33,041 nucleotides of DNA from an uncultured Collinsella sp. (lineage in GTDB: Bacteria > Actinomycetota > Coriobacteriia > Coriobacteriales > Coriobacteriaceae): the NCBI GenBank assembly GCA_900544725.1, contig UQWK01000023.1, positions 1 through 33,041 of the forward strand, read 5' to 3'. The notes under the pieces were generated by a model that was given only the letters and a program-made list of their open reading frames with translations, was not told where the DNA came from and did not search any database. Positions within the stretch are counted from its first letter, which is position 1. Each line of letters begins with the position of its first letter. Shown in pieces: positions 25,010 to 32,330 of the stretch. The position numbers and the translations under genes are program-made.

Positions 25010-25774
25010 TTAGTGACAGCTGCAGCCCTCGTGGCTCTCGTGCTCGTGATGGCCGTGGCAACCGCAGGACTCGCCGTGCTCGTGGGTGTGCTCGTGGTCG
25101 TGACCGTGGCAGCCACACGTGGCCTCGCCGTTCTGTGCAAGCGTGCCGTTGATGAGTGCTTCGACACACGCATCACAGCTGCCCTGGGCGCCGGCATAGA
25201 CGGTGATGCCGGCCTTGGCGAGCGCGTTGATGGCGCCGCCGCCGATGCCGCCGCAGATGAGCGTGTCCACGCCGCCGTTGGCAAGGAGGCCCGCAAGGGC
25301 GCCGTGGCCGGTGCCGCCGGTGCCCACGACCTGCTCGTTGAGCACCTTGCCGTCCTGAATGTCGTAGATCTTGAACTGCTCGCTGCGTCCAAAGTGCATA
25401 AAGATGTTGCCGTTGTCGTACGTCGTTGCCACCCTCATGGTGCCGACCTCCTTTGCTGGCCATGCGGCCGCTGATGTGGTGATGGGGGAGTACGCGATAT
25501 TGCCGCCCTCGATGACGAGCGCCCGCCCGTTGACCAGCGCGTTGGCGACTTTGCGATGCGCGCGGCTGCAGATGGCCGCCACTGTGGCGCGGGCGATGCC
25601 CATCTGCTGGGCGACCGCCTCTTGGTTGAGGCCCTCCAGGTCGCACAGGCGCAGGACCTCGAGCTCGTCGACGGTCATGTCGATGGCGTCGCCGCTGGCC
25701 AGGCCATCGGGGGTAAAGCCACGGTATTCGGGAATGATTCCGACGCGGCGCAGTTTTTCACGTCTTCCTGCCAT
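25010..25774 (-). CDS. DUF134 HTH - NifX/NifB-like fusion with metal-binding tail
   Basis: The 254-residue protein joins two known domains. Residues ~1-105 are a DUF134-type DNA-binding module, with the helix-turn-helix LRLCDLEGLNQEAVAQQMGIARATVAAICSRAHRKVANAL. Residues ~113-215 are a dinitrogenase iron-molybdenum cofactor/NifX-like domain (MRVATTYDNGNIFMHFGRSEQFKIYDI, then TGHGALAGLLANGGVDTLICGGIGGGA). The tail of about 35 residues has two CGCHGH repeats and many His, Cys and Glu residues, a likely metal site. No nitrogenase genes are present, so a metal or Fe-S-related regulator is likelier than cofactor synthesis. The ATG at 25774 has AAGGAG 5 bases upstream. A GTG two codons earlier is too close to the SD. 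The gene is transcribed opposite to ffh and divergently from thyA. Autoregulation is suggested by two palindromes at its promoter. Confidence 0.85.
   Translation of the reverse strand: MAGRREKLRRVGIIPEYRGFTPDGLASGDAIDMTVDELEVLRLCDLEGLNQEAVAQQMGIARATVAAICSRAHRKVANALVNGRALVIEGGNIAYSPITTSAAAWPAKEVGTMRVATTYDNGNIFMHFGRSEQFKIYDIQDGKVLNEQVVGTGGTGHGALAGLLANGGVDTLICGGIGGGAINALAKAGITVYAGAQGSCDACVEALINGTLAQNGEATCGCHGHDHEHTHEHGESCGCHGHHEHESHEGCSCH
25436..25454 (-). promoter_or_regulatory. Internal ribosome-binding site and start in the DUF134-NifX gene
   Basis: On the minus strand AAAGGAGGT (25446-25454) lies 7 bases before an in-frame ATG at 25438. This is the codon where the NifX-like domain begins (MRVATTYDNG). 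Translation from here would give a separate 142-residue NifX-like protein with the metal-binding tail but without the DNA-binding domain. Confidence 0.6.
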
Positions 25775-25786
25775 GCACACTCCTTA

Positions 25787-25800
25787 TCTGACATATGTCA
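25787..25800. promoter_or_regulatory. Operator-like palindrome 1 upstream of DUF134-NifX
   Basis: The perfect 12-base palindrome TGACATATGTCA (25789-25800), preceded by TC, lies just downstream of the predicted -10 on the minus strand, over the expected transcription start and 5' leader. It shares TCTGRCATATGTCA with palindrome 2. Confidence 0.65.
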
Positions 25801-25805
25801 ACAAT

Positions 25806-25833
25806 AGAATAACGCGTTCGTCGCGGGACGCAA
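25806..25833 (-). promoter_or_regulatory. Promoter of DUF134-NifX
   Basis: On the minus strand, TTGCGT (25828-25833) and TATTCT (25806-25811) are separated by 16 bases. The match to consensus is moderate. The placement between the two palindromes makes it the natural regulated promoter. Confidence 0.5.
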
Positions 25834-25839
25834 GGTATT

Positions 25840-25855
25840 TCTGGCATATGTCAGA
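25840..25855. promoter_or_regulatory. Operator-like palindrome 2 upstream of DUF134-NifX
   Basis: TCTGGCATATGTCAGA is a 16-base palindrome with a single mismatched pair. It lies just upstream of the predicted -35. Its centre is 53 bases from that of palindrome 1, close to five DNA turns, so a dimeric protein could bridge the two across the promoter. It also lies about 45 bases before the possible thyA -10. Confidence 0.65.
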
Positions 25856-25900
25856 AAATGACGGCTTATGTTAGGGCTGTGGGGTCGAGCATGCCTGGGC

Positions 25901-25906
25901 TACAAT
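25901..25906 (+). promoter_or_regulatory. Possible -10 of the thyA-folA operon
   Basis: TACAAT followed by AAAAAT lies 35 bases before the thyA ATG. A small stem TCGCT / GGCGA (about 25912-25925) follows in the leader. No convincing -35 is seen. Confidence 0.4.
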
Positions 25907-25940
25907 AAAAATCGCTTATAGGCGACTGACAGGAGGGTCA

Positions 25941-26789
25941 ATGAGCAAAGCTGATCAACAGTTTGTAACCATGTGCCGCGATATTTTAGACCATGGCACC
26001 ACTACCGAGGGCCAAAAGGTCCGTCCGGTGTGGGAGGACGGCACCCCTGCCTATACCATTAAAAACTTTGGCGTTATGGCGCGCTACGACCTGCGCGAGG
26101 AGTTTCCCGCGCTCACCCTGCGTCGTACGGCGCTTAAGTCCGCCATGGACGAGATTCTGTGGATTTATCAAAAGAAGTCCAATAACGTGCATGACCTCAA
26201 CAGCCATATTTGGGATGAGTGGGCCGACGAGACCGGCTCCATCGGCAAGGCCTACGGCTATCAGATTGGTCAGAAGAGCCATTATGCCGAGGGTGACTTC
26301 GACCAGATGGACCGCGTGCTGTACGACCTTAAGCACACGCCGTATAGCCGCCGCATTATGACGAACACGTATGTGTTTAGCGATCTGTCCGAGATGCATC
26401 TGTATCCGTGCGCATACAGCGTGACCTATAACGTCACGCAGCGCCCACAGGATGACAAACCGACGCTCAACATGATTCTCAACCAGCGCAGCCAGGACAT
26501 TTTGGCCGCGAACAACTGGAACGTGTGCCAGTACGCCATTTTGCTGATGATGGTCGCGCAGTCGGTCGATATGATTCCCGGTGAGCTGCTGCACGTGATC
26601 GCCGACGCCCATATCTATGATCGTCATGTCGATATCGTCCGCGAGCTTATCGAGCGTCCGCAGTTTGCGGCACCCAAGGTAACGCTCAACCCCGATGTGC
26701 ATGACTTCTATGCGTTTACGACCGATGACCTGATCGTCGAGGGCTATGAGCACGGCCCGCAGGTCAAGAACATTCCCATTGCGGTGTAG
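25941..26789 (+). CDS. thyA: Thymidylate synthase (ThyA type, divergent active-site motif)
   Basis: ThyA methylates dUMP to dTMP with methylenetetrahydrofolate, releasing dihydrofolate that FolA recycles. The 282-residue protein has the fold's landmarks: an early ALTLRRTALKSAMDEILWIY, W91/W94 in HIWDEWAD, GKAYGYQ, SRRIMTNTY, the QRSQD phosphate-binding motif (182-186), and HIYDRHVD. The nucleophilic cysteine is C157 in LYPCAYSVTYNV. The widespread form is PPCH, so the following His is replaced by Ala here and the Pro before it by Tyr. Cys, the RS of QRS and the HIY motif are kept, so activity is likely. An AGGAGG SD precedes the ATG. folA is immediately downstream. Confidence 0.93.
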   Translation: MSKADQQFVTMCRDILDHGTTTEGQKVRPVWEDGTPAYTIKNFGVMARYDLREEFPALTLRRTALKSAMDEILWIYQKKSNNVHDLNSHIWDEWADETGSIGKAYGYQIGQKSHYAEGDFDQMDRVLYDLKHTPYSRRIMTNTYVFSDLSEMHLYPCAYSVTYNVTQRPQDDKPTLNMILNQRSQDILAANNWNVCQYAILLMMVAQSVDMIPGELLHVIADAHIYDRHVDIVRELIERPQFAAPKVTLNPDVHDFYAFTTDDLIVEGYEHGPQVKNIPIAV

Positions 26790-26798
26790 GTGGTGCTC

Positions 26799-27317
26799 AT
26801 GACGTGTAAGCTATCTGCTATCGTCGCCGTGTGTGACGATTGGGGCATTGGTTGCGAGGGTGACATGGTGGTGTCCAATCGCGCCGACATGCGTCATTTT
26901 GTGGCGTGCACCAAGGGCCATCCGGTCATTATGGGACGCAAGACGCTGCTGAGTTTTCCCGGCGGGCGTCCGCTTAAGAACCGTCGCAATATCGTGCTCA
27001 CCCGCGACGAGAGCTTTGCCGCCGAGGGCGTCGACGTGGTGCATAGTGTTGACGAGGCCTTGGCCGCCGTGGCCGATGAACCCGTTGCGTGGGTGATTGG
27101 CGGCGGCGAGGTATATCGACAGTTTTTGCCGTATTGTGTGGAAGCCGAGGTTACGCATGACCATTGCGTGCATGACGTGGATACGTACTTTCCCGATCTG
27201 GATGCCGATCCCGCGTGGGAGATTACGCGGCGTGGCGGTGTTGCCACGATTGCCGCGGGCGAGGGTGACGAGGGTCTCGATTATGAGTTCGTGACGTATC
27301 GTCGCGGTGAGGCGTAA
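26799..27317 (+). CDS. folA: Dihydrofolate reductase
   Basis: FolA reduces dihydrofolate to tetrahydrofolate with NADPH, closing the cycle opened by ThyA. The 172-residue protein begins LSAIVAVCDDWGIGCEGDMVV, carries the NADPH-binding VIMGRKTLLSFPGGRPLKNRRNIVLTRD, and has the second glycine motif VIGGGEVYRQFLP. Both are standard DHFR signatures. The frame could start at GTG 26790, directly after the thyA stop. I prefer ATG 26799 because AGGTGG precedes it at proper distance and the family N-terminus begins there. thyA-folA is a common operon. Confidence 0.94.
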   Translation: MTCKLSAIVAVCDDWGIGCEGDMVVSNRADMRHFVACTKGHPVIMGRKTLLSFPGGRPLKNRRNIVLTRDESFAAEGVDVVHSVDEALAAVADEPVAWVIGGGEVYRQFLPYCVEAEVTHDHCVHDVDTYFPDLDADPAWEITRRGGVATIAAGEGDEGLDYEFVTYRRGEA

Positions 27318-27347
27318 ACCCGATTATCCCTTCGGTATTATCGGGTT
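27317..27347. other. Hairpin after folA
   Basis: AACCCGAT (27317-27324) pairs with ATCGGGTT (27340-27347) around a 15-base loop, directly at the folA stop. No T-run follows on the plus strand. It may be a weak terminator or transcript-end structure. The rest of the gap to 27426 shows nothing clear. Confidence 0.3.
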
Positions 27348-27426
27348 GGAATGAGTGGCGGGGCGGCGCATGGCGTTGCCCCGATATTTGTATAGGTGCT
27401 GTAAAGAAGGGTGCGGGCTGGCTGCT

Positions 27427-28341
27427 ATGACTGATGCCGTTGAGGTGCTGCGAATTGATTCGCTCGAGGACGAGCGGCTTGATGCCTACGTGCGACTGAC
27501 CGAGCGTGAGCTGCGCTGCGTTTTGGAACCGCAGAAGGGCATCTTTATCGCCGAGAGCGCCAAGGTCATCGAGCGTGCAGTGCGCGCCGGATACGAGCCG
27601 GTGAGCTTTCTTTTGGGCGAACGCTGGCTCGACCAGATGATGCCGCTGTTTGAGCGCCTGGTTGTGCGCGAGGGCGCGGGTCCGGTTCCTGTGTTCGTTG
27701 CCTCCATGGAGCTCATGGAGCAGCTGACGGGCTTCAATGTGACGCGCGGTGCGCTCGCGGCATTTCGTCGCCCGCGACAGATTCCGGTAGCCGAGTTCTT
27801 GGGTGGCGTCGTCGAGGCGGCGGGGGAGCGCCCGGTGCGCGTGTGCGTGCTCGAGGGCATTGTCGACCACACCAACGTCGGCGCGATTTTCCGCTCGGCG
27901 GCTGCGCTGAACGTCGATGGCATTTTGGTGAGCCCCACGTGCTGTGACCCGCTGTACCGTCGCTCGGCCCGCGTGAGCATGGGCACGGTGTTCCAGGTGC
28001 CCTGGACGCGCATTGGCAGCGAGGCGCGCGTATGGCCGCATGATGGGCTGGCGGCGCTGCACGATGCCGGCTTTTTGTGTGCCGCCATGGCGTTGACGGA
28101 TGATTCGGTGTCGTTGGACGATCCCGCGCTGCAGGAGATTGACCGCCTGGCAATCTTTATGGGCACCGAGGGTGCTGGCTTGGGCGCCAAGACCATTGCA
28201 GGCTGTGATCGCGCCGTGCGTATTCCGATGGCGCATGGGGTCGATTCGCTCAACGTGGCCGCGGCAAGTGCTGTCGCCTTTTGGCAGCTGTGCCCGCATG
28301 TGAGCAACGAGTACCACTACCAGCCGGGGCTGTATCACTAG
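27427..28341 (+). CDS. SpoU/TrmH-family RNA 2'-O-methyltransferase
   Basis: SPOUT-class methyltransferases methylate the ribose 2'-OH of tRNA or rRNA. The 304-residue protein has an N-terminal substrate-binding domain (LDAYVRLTERELRCVLEPQKGIFIAESAKVIERAV) and the three SpoU motifs: 1, VDHTNVGAIFRSAAALNVDG, with the catalytic NxGxxxR; 2, AIFMGTEGAGL; 3, IPMAHGVDSLNVAAASAV. The trefoil-knot methyltransferase is complete. The target nucleotide cannot be assigned from sequence. The frame is open further upstream from an ATG at 27355, but those residues are Arg/Cys-rich and unlike the family, so I start at ATG 27427. SD support is weak there. Confidence 0.88.
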   Translation: MTDAVEVLRIDSLEDERLDAYVRLTERELRCVLEPQKGIFIAESAKVIERAVRAGYEPVSFLLGERWLDQMMPLFERLVVREGAGPVPVFVASMELMEQLTGFNVTRGALAAFRRPRQIPVAEFLGGVVEAAGERPVRVCVLEGIVDHTNVGAIFRSAAALNVDGILVSPTCCDPLYRRSARVSMGTVFQVPWTRIGSEARVWPHDGLAALHDAGFLCAAMALTDDSVSLDDPALQEIDRLAIFMGTEGAGLGAKTIAGCDRAVRIPMAHGVDSLNVAAASAVAFWQLCPHVSNEYHYQPGLYH

Positions 28342-28466
28342 GCAGATATTTCGCACCGGGCTCTGGTTTGTGGCGTTTCGGCCGATATCGGTCGGTGCTA
28401 AGCTGGTATTGGCTTTGGTCTTAAATTTCCGTTTTGTTGTATGACGTACGCTAGTGGGGAGGGCGT

Positions 28467-29816
28467 GTGGCTAAGAAATCTACGGCTATCGATGTAACGC
28501 AGGGTGTCATTTGGCAACAGCTGCTGTCGCTGTGCGTCCCTATCTTCTTTAGTTCGTTCTTTCAGCAGGCATACACGCTTATCGGTACCTATATCGTCGG
28601 TCAGTTTGGCGGCAAGCTCGCGCTGGGTGGCATTCAGGCCACGATGGTGCTTACGGAGCTCTGCATTGGTTTTTGCGTCGGTGTGGGTGCTGGATGTGCC
28701 GTTATTACCGGTCAGTATTTTGGCCAGCACGATGACGAGCGCCTGAGCCGATCGGTCCATACGGCCATGACGCTCGCGCTGGTGGGCGGCATCGCCTTCT
28801 CGATTCTTTGCATAGTGTTCGTTGAGCCCATGCTGGTGCTTATGAACACGCCGCATGAACTATTGGCCGAGGGCGTGGCCTATGCCCGTTGCTATTTTGC
28901 CGCCATGGTTGCAGCGCTGCTGCTCAATATGGGAACGGCATTGCTGCGCGCCGTGGGCGACACGCGCGGGCCCGCTGTGATCATCGCTTCCGGCTGCCTT
29001 GTTAATGCGGTGCTGGATGTCATCTTCGTTGCCGTGCTTCATATGGAGGCTCTGGGCTGCGGCATCGCGGTGGCGCTGACCATTTGCTCCAACGCCGCGA
29101 TGATCGTGATTCGTATGATGCACGCACCGGGTGCGTGGCGGCTTTCACTGTCCAAACTCGGCATTGATCCTGGCATTTGTAAGAGCATGATCTCGTGTGG
29201 TCTGCCGCTTGGCTTTCAGTCTGCTGCGTATTCGATTTCCAACGTTTTGATTCAGGTGTCGGTCAACTCGTTTGGTGCCGATGTCACCACGGCTTGGGGT
29301 CTTTCGGGCCGCCTGGATGGCATTGTCTGGATGGTTACCGAGGCGCTTGGCGTGTCGATCACCACGTTCTCGGCGCAGAACTTTGGTGCGCGCAATTACG
29401 GTCGCATGCGAAAGGGATACCACACGTCGCTCGTGCTTTCGTTTATGCTCATTGGTGGCCTGTCTGCCGTGCTGCTGGTATTCTCGGGTCCGCTGTCTCG
29501 TCTGTTTGTCGACGATGTTTCGATTTCGGCGTACACCACGACGATTCTTCATTTTATCGCGCCGTTCTACGCGATTTTCTCGATTATCGAGAACGCGTCG
29601 GGATCCATTCGCGGCGCCGGCGTGAGCTTGCAGCCCATGCTGCTCACGATTTTTGGTACCGTCGTGCTCAGGGTGATCTGGGTGTTTGCGATTATGCCGT
29701 TCGATCCGTCACTTGAGCACCTGCTGCTTGTCTACCCCGTAACCTGGGTAATCACCGCCACGATGTTCACCGTCTACCATCACAGTGGCAACTGGCTAGG
29801 TCGCGCCACCGCCTAG
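28467..29816 (+). CDS. MATE family efflux transporter
   Basis: MATE transporters export drugs, toxic metabolites or other cations/organic molecules using Na+ or H+ gradients. The 449-residue protein is hydrophobic throughout, with about 12 predicted membrane segments in two homologous halves. Each half begins with a recognisable segment: IWQQLLSLCVPIFFSSFFQQAYTLIGTYIVGQFGG, and SMISCGLPLGFQSAAYSISNVLIQVSVNSFG. The GVGAGCAVITGQYFGQHDDE loop is typical. The substrate cannot be told. The start is a GTG behind GGGGAGGG. The preceding gap (28342-28466) holds a short palindrome CCGATATCGG (28382-28391) but no clear promoter. The gene ends inside a palindromic repeat shared with the convergent cobO gene. 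Confidence 0.9.
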   Translation: MAKKSTAIDVTQGVIWQQLLSLCVPIFFSSFFQQAYTLIGTYIVGQFGGKLALGGIQATMVLTELCIGFCVGVGAGCAVITGQYFGQHDDERLSRSVHTAMTLALVGGIAFSILCIVFVEPMLVLMNTPHELLAEGVAYARCYFAAMVAALLLNMGTALLRAVGDTRGPAVIIASGCLVNAVLDVIFVAVLHMEALGCGIAVALTICSNAAMIVIRMMHAPGAWRLSLSKLGIDPGICKSMISCGLPLGFQSAAYSISNVLIQVSVNSFGADVTTAWGLSGRLDGIVWMVTEALGVSITTFSAQNFGARNYGRMRKGYHTSLVLSFMLIGGLSAVLLVFSGPLSRLFVDDVSISAYTTTILHFIAPFYAIFSIIENASGSIRGAGVSLQPMLLTIFGTVVLRVIWVFAIMPFDPSLEHLLLVYPVTWVITATMFTVYHHSGNWLGRATA

Positions 29817-29841
29817 TCATTGGGGACGTCCGCAATGGCTA
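29814..29841. repeat. REP-like palindromic repeat, single unit
   Basis: A palindrome with ends TAGTCATT / AATGGCTA (one wobble) and inner GGACGTCC. It is the same unit as the inverted pair at 9505-9560: shared core TTGGGGACGT and end pattern TAGTCRTT...AATGRCTA. It exactly spans the ends of two convergent genes. Its first TAG is the MATE stop codon, and its last CTA is the cobO stop codon (TAG) on the minus strand. Confidence 0.7.
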
Positions 29842-30324
29842 GTATTCGATGCCTTGGCGGGCTAGGAGGCCTTCGTCGAAGTAGTGTTTGATGGGGCGCA
29901 TTTCGGTGACCAGGTCGGCAAGATCGGCCAGTGGCAGCAGGCCGCGGCCGGTGAGCACGAGCTCCGTGGTGGTCGGTTTCATCGCGATCAACGCTTCGAC
30001 ATCTTCGCGCGTCACAAAGCCTCGTCGCATGGCTTCTCCCAGCTCATCCAAGATCAGCACGTCGACCTGGCTAATCTGCTGGCGCGCCAGCTCCATGATC
30101 TGTGCGGCACAGGCTTCGGGCGTGTCGCGATCGGCTTGTACGATGCGTAGCCCCAATCGAGGTGCTGCGTCATGTTCGGCGCAGTGCAGCTTCTTGGCAA
30201 ACTGAAGCATGAGTACGTTAAGTCCATAGCCCGTGGCGCGCAGCGCGAGTCCCAGCGCGGCCGTTGTCTTGCCCTTGCCGTCGCCCGTATAGATTTGAAC
30301 CTTGCCGACTTCCAGTGATGCCAT
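29839..30324 (-). CDS. cobO: Cob(I)yrinic acid a,c-diamide adenosyltransferase
   Basis: CobO/BtuR (CobA type) enzymes transfer the 5'-deoxyadenosyl group from ATP to the cobalt of corrinoids, giving adenosylcobalamin or its precursors. The 161-residue protein has the P-loop TGDGKGKTTAALGLALRATG (GDGKGKTT at 14-21), MLQFAKK, the VDVLILDELGEAMRRG Walker B-like segment and ELVLTGRG. The ATG follows AAAGGA on the minus strand. It is slightly short at both ends compared with Salmonella CobA (about 196 residues). No other cobalamin gene is nearby, so salvage of imported corrinoids is likely. It is the only clear minus-strand enzyme gene between 25.9 and 32.8 kb. Confidence 0.9.
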   Translation of the reverse strand: MASLEVGKVQIYTGDGKGKTTAALGLALRATGYGLNVLMLQFAKKLHCAEHDAAPRLGLRIVQADRDTPEACAAQIMELARQQISQVDVLILDELGEAMRRGFVTREDVEALIAMKPTTTELVLTGRGLLPLADLADLVTEMRPIKHYFDEGLLARQGIEY

Positions 30325-30371
30325 CTCTGTCCTTTCGTGCCCGGCGTCGGTTTATCGCCGTCCGGGTTGGG

Positions 30372-30377
30372 TATTCT
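30372..30377 (+). promoter_or_regulatory. Possible -10 of ftsH
   Basis: TATTCT lies in the 92-base divergent gap between cobO and ftsH, 45 bases before the preferred ftsH start. GTTTAT at 16-base spacing is a weak -35 candidate. The same hexamer is used in the proposed DUF134-NifX promoter. Confidence 0.35.
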
Positions 30378-30416
30378 AGAAATCATTATCAACCCCAGTA
30401 GATGGAGTTCAAGCAG

Positions 30417-32309
30417 ATGGAGATGGATGACAACAAACGTAGACGGAATATGATCCTCTACGTGCTCATCGCCTTCGTCGTCTACCTCGTGCTCTCGACC
30501 GTTCTGTTCCCCAACATCGGTCACACGCAGCAGATTACGAAGACCGATTATTCGACGTTTGTCAAAGCGCTCGATAAGAAGAGTGTCGACAAGGTCGAGT
30601 ACAACACGGACGATTACACGATTTATTACACCAAGAAGGGCGAGGACGAGAACATCGCCTACAAGACGACCGGTGTTCCGAATGACGCGGGCTTTACCGA
30701 TCGCGTGCTTGAATCTGGCGCCTCGCTGGAGTCGGTCGTTCCCGATAAGAACTCGGGTCTGATGACCTACTACCTGCTCACCCTCATTCTTCCCATGGCG
30801 ATTTTCTTCCTGATCGGCTGGTGGCTCAACCGCCGCATGAAGAAGGCCATGGGCGATGATGGTCCGTCGATGAACTTTGGCGGCGGTGGTTTTGGCGGCG
30901 GTGGACTGGGCAAGTCCGGCGCGCGCGTGATCGCCTCCAAGGACGTGGGCGTGACCTTTAAGGATGTCGCCGGCCAGGAAGAGGCCAAGGAGTCCCTCAA
31001 GGAGGTCGTCGACTTTCTGGAGAAGCCGCAGCGCTACGAGGAGATCGGCGCCAAGCTGCCGCGTGGTGCTCTCCTTGTCGGCCCTCCGGGTACCGGTAAA
31101 ACCCTGCTTGCCAAGGCTGTGGCCGGCGAGGCGGGCGTGCCGTTCTTTAGTATTTCTGGTTCTGAGTTTGTTGAGATGTTCGTCGGCCGCGGCGCCGCCA
31201 AGGTGCGCGACCTGTTTAAGCAGGCCAAGGAAAAGGCCCCGTGCATCGTCTTTATCGATGAGATCGATACCATCGGCAAAAAGCGTGACGGCGGCGGCTT
31301 TAGCGGCAACGACGAGCGCGAGCAGACGCTCAACCAGCTGTTGACCGAGATGGACGGCTTCGATAACCACAAGGGTATTGTCGTTCTCGCTGCTACCAAC
31401 CGTCCCGACAGCCTTGACCCGGCCCTGTTGCGCCCCGGTCGTTTTGACCGCCGTATCCCCGTTGAGCTGCCCGACCTGACCGGCCGTAAGAACATCCTCG
31501 AGTTGCATGCCAAGAGCGTGAAGACGCAGCCGCCGATCGACCTGACCGCTATTGCCCGCGCCACGCCCGGTGCCTCGGGCGCCGACCTGGCCAACATCAT
31601 CAACGAGGGCGCCCTGCGCGCCGTCCGCGAGGGCCGCAAGCGCGCGACGCAGGATGACTTTGAGGAGTCGGTGGAGGTCGTCATCGCCGGTCAGCAGCGT
31701 AAGTCCACGGTGCTGTCCGACCACGAGAAGCAGGTCGTTTCCTACCACGAGATCGGCCATGCTATCGTTGCCGCCCGCCAGAAGGGTTCCGCGCCGGTCA
31801 CTAAGATCACCATCGTGCCGCGCACGAGCGGTGCCCTGGGCTACACCATGCAGGTCGAGGAGGACGAGCGCTTCCTGACCACGCGCCAGGAGGTCCTGGA
31901 CAAGCTCGCCGTCTACTGCGGTGGCCGTGCAGCCGAGGAGCTCATCTTTGGCGAGATGACGACCGGCGCCGCCAACGATATCGAGCAGGCCACCAAGCTC
32001 GCCCGTAACATGGTGACGCGCTTTGGTATGTCCGATGAGTTTGGCATGATGGCGCTCGGTACCGTTCAGAATGCGTACCTCAACCAGGACACGTCGCTCA
32101 CCTGCGCCCCCGGTACGGCCGAGCGCGTGGACGCGATTGTCGCCAAGCTGATCGAGGATGCGCACGACCGCGCTCTGCAGATCCTGAAGGAGAACAAGTT
32201 TAAGCTCCACGAGCTGGCTCGTTATCTGTACAAGAAGGAGACGATCACGGGCGAGGAGTTTATGAATCTCCTCACGCGCGAGAATCCGCTGATGCCGAAG
32301 CAGCAGTAA
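30417..32309 (+). CDS. ftsH: ATP-dependent zinc metalloprotease FtsH
   Basis: FtsH is the membrane-bound AAA+ hexamer that degrades misfolded and short-lived membrane and cytosolic proteins. Two membrane segments, ILYVLIAFVVYLVLSTVLF and YYLLTLILPMAIFFLIGWWL, flank a ~100-residue extracytoplasmic domain. A Gly-rich linker leads to the AAA domain: Walker A GPPGTGKT (222-229), pore motif MFVG, Walker B IVFIDEIDTI, the SRH region with RPGRFDRRI. The protease site is HEIGH (444-448), where most FtsH have HEAGH. All zinc ligands appear present. I prefer ATG 30417 (630 residues), which has GGAG 9 bases upstream. ATG 30402 (635 residues) lacks an SD. A terminator follows. Confidence 0.96.
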   Translation: MEMDDNKRRRNMILYVLIAFVVYLVLSTVLFPNIGHTQQITKTDYSTFVKALDKKSVDKVEYNTDDYTIYYTKKGEDENIAYKTTGVPNDAGFTDRVLESGASLESVVPDKNSGLMTYYLLTLILPMAIFFLIGWWLNRRMKKAMGDDGPSMNFGGGGFGGGGLGKSGARVIASKDVGVTFKDVAGQEEAKESLKEVVDFLEKPQRYEEIGAKLPRGALLVGPPGTGKTLLAKAVAGEAGVPFFSISGSEFVEMFVGRGAAKVRDLFKQAKEKAPCIVFIDEIDTIGKKRDGGGFSGNDEREQTLNQLLTEMDGFDNHKGIVVLAATNRPDSLDPALLRPGRFDRRIPVELPDLTGRKNILELHAKSVKTQPPIDLTAIARATPGASGADLANIINEGALRAVREGRKRATQDDFEESVEVVIAGQQRKSTVLSDHEKQVVSYHEIGHAIVAARQKGSAPVTKITIVPRTSGALGYTMQVEEDERFLTTRQEVLDKLAVYCGGRAAEELIFGEMTTGAANDIEQATKLARNMVTRFGMSDEFGMMALGTVQNAYLNQDTSLTCAPGTAERVDAIVAKLIEDAHDRALQILKENKFKLHELARYLYKKETITGEEFMNLLTRENPLMPKQQ

Positions 32310-32330
32310 TACTAGTTACGCAATGTCAAT

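Noticed and set aside
24905..25474. Plus-strand frame opposite the DUF134-NifX gene
   Set aside because: Its Val/Ala-rich translation is the complement of the NifX domain and metal-binding tail. The minus-strand gene has proper domains, SD and promoter.
28382..28391. Palindrome CCGATATCGG before the MATE gene as an operator
   Set aside because: Short, single, and without a visible promoter nearby. Such 10-base palindromes are expected by chance in DNA of this length.
30054..32210. 718-codon minus-strand open frame opposite ftsH and across cobO
   Set aside because: It crosses the cobO-ftsH divergent promoter region and its product lacks any family signature. FtsH on the plus strand explains the coding pattern.
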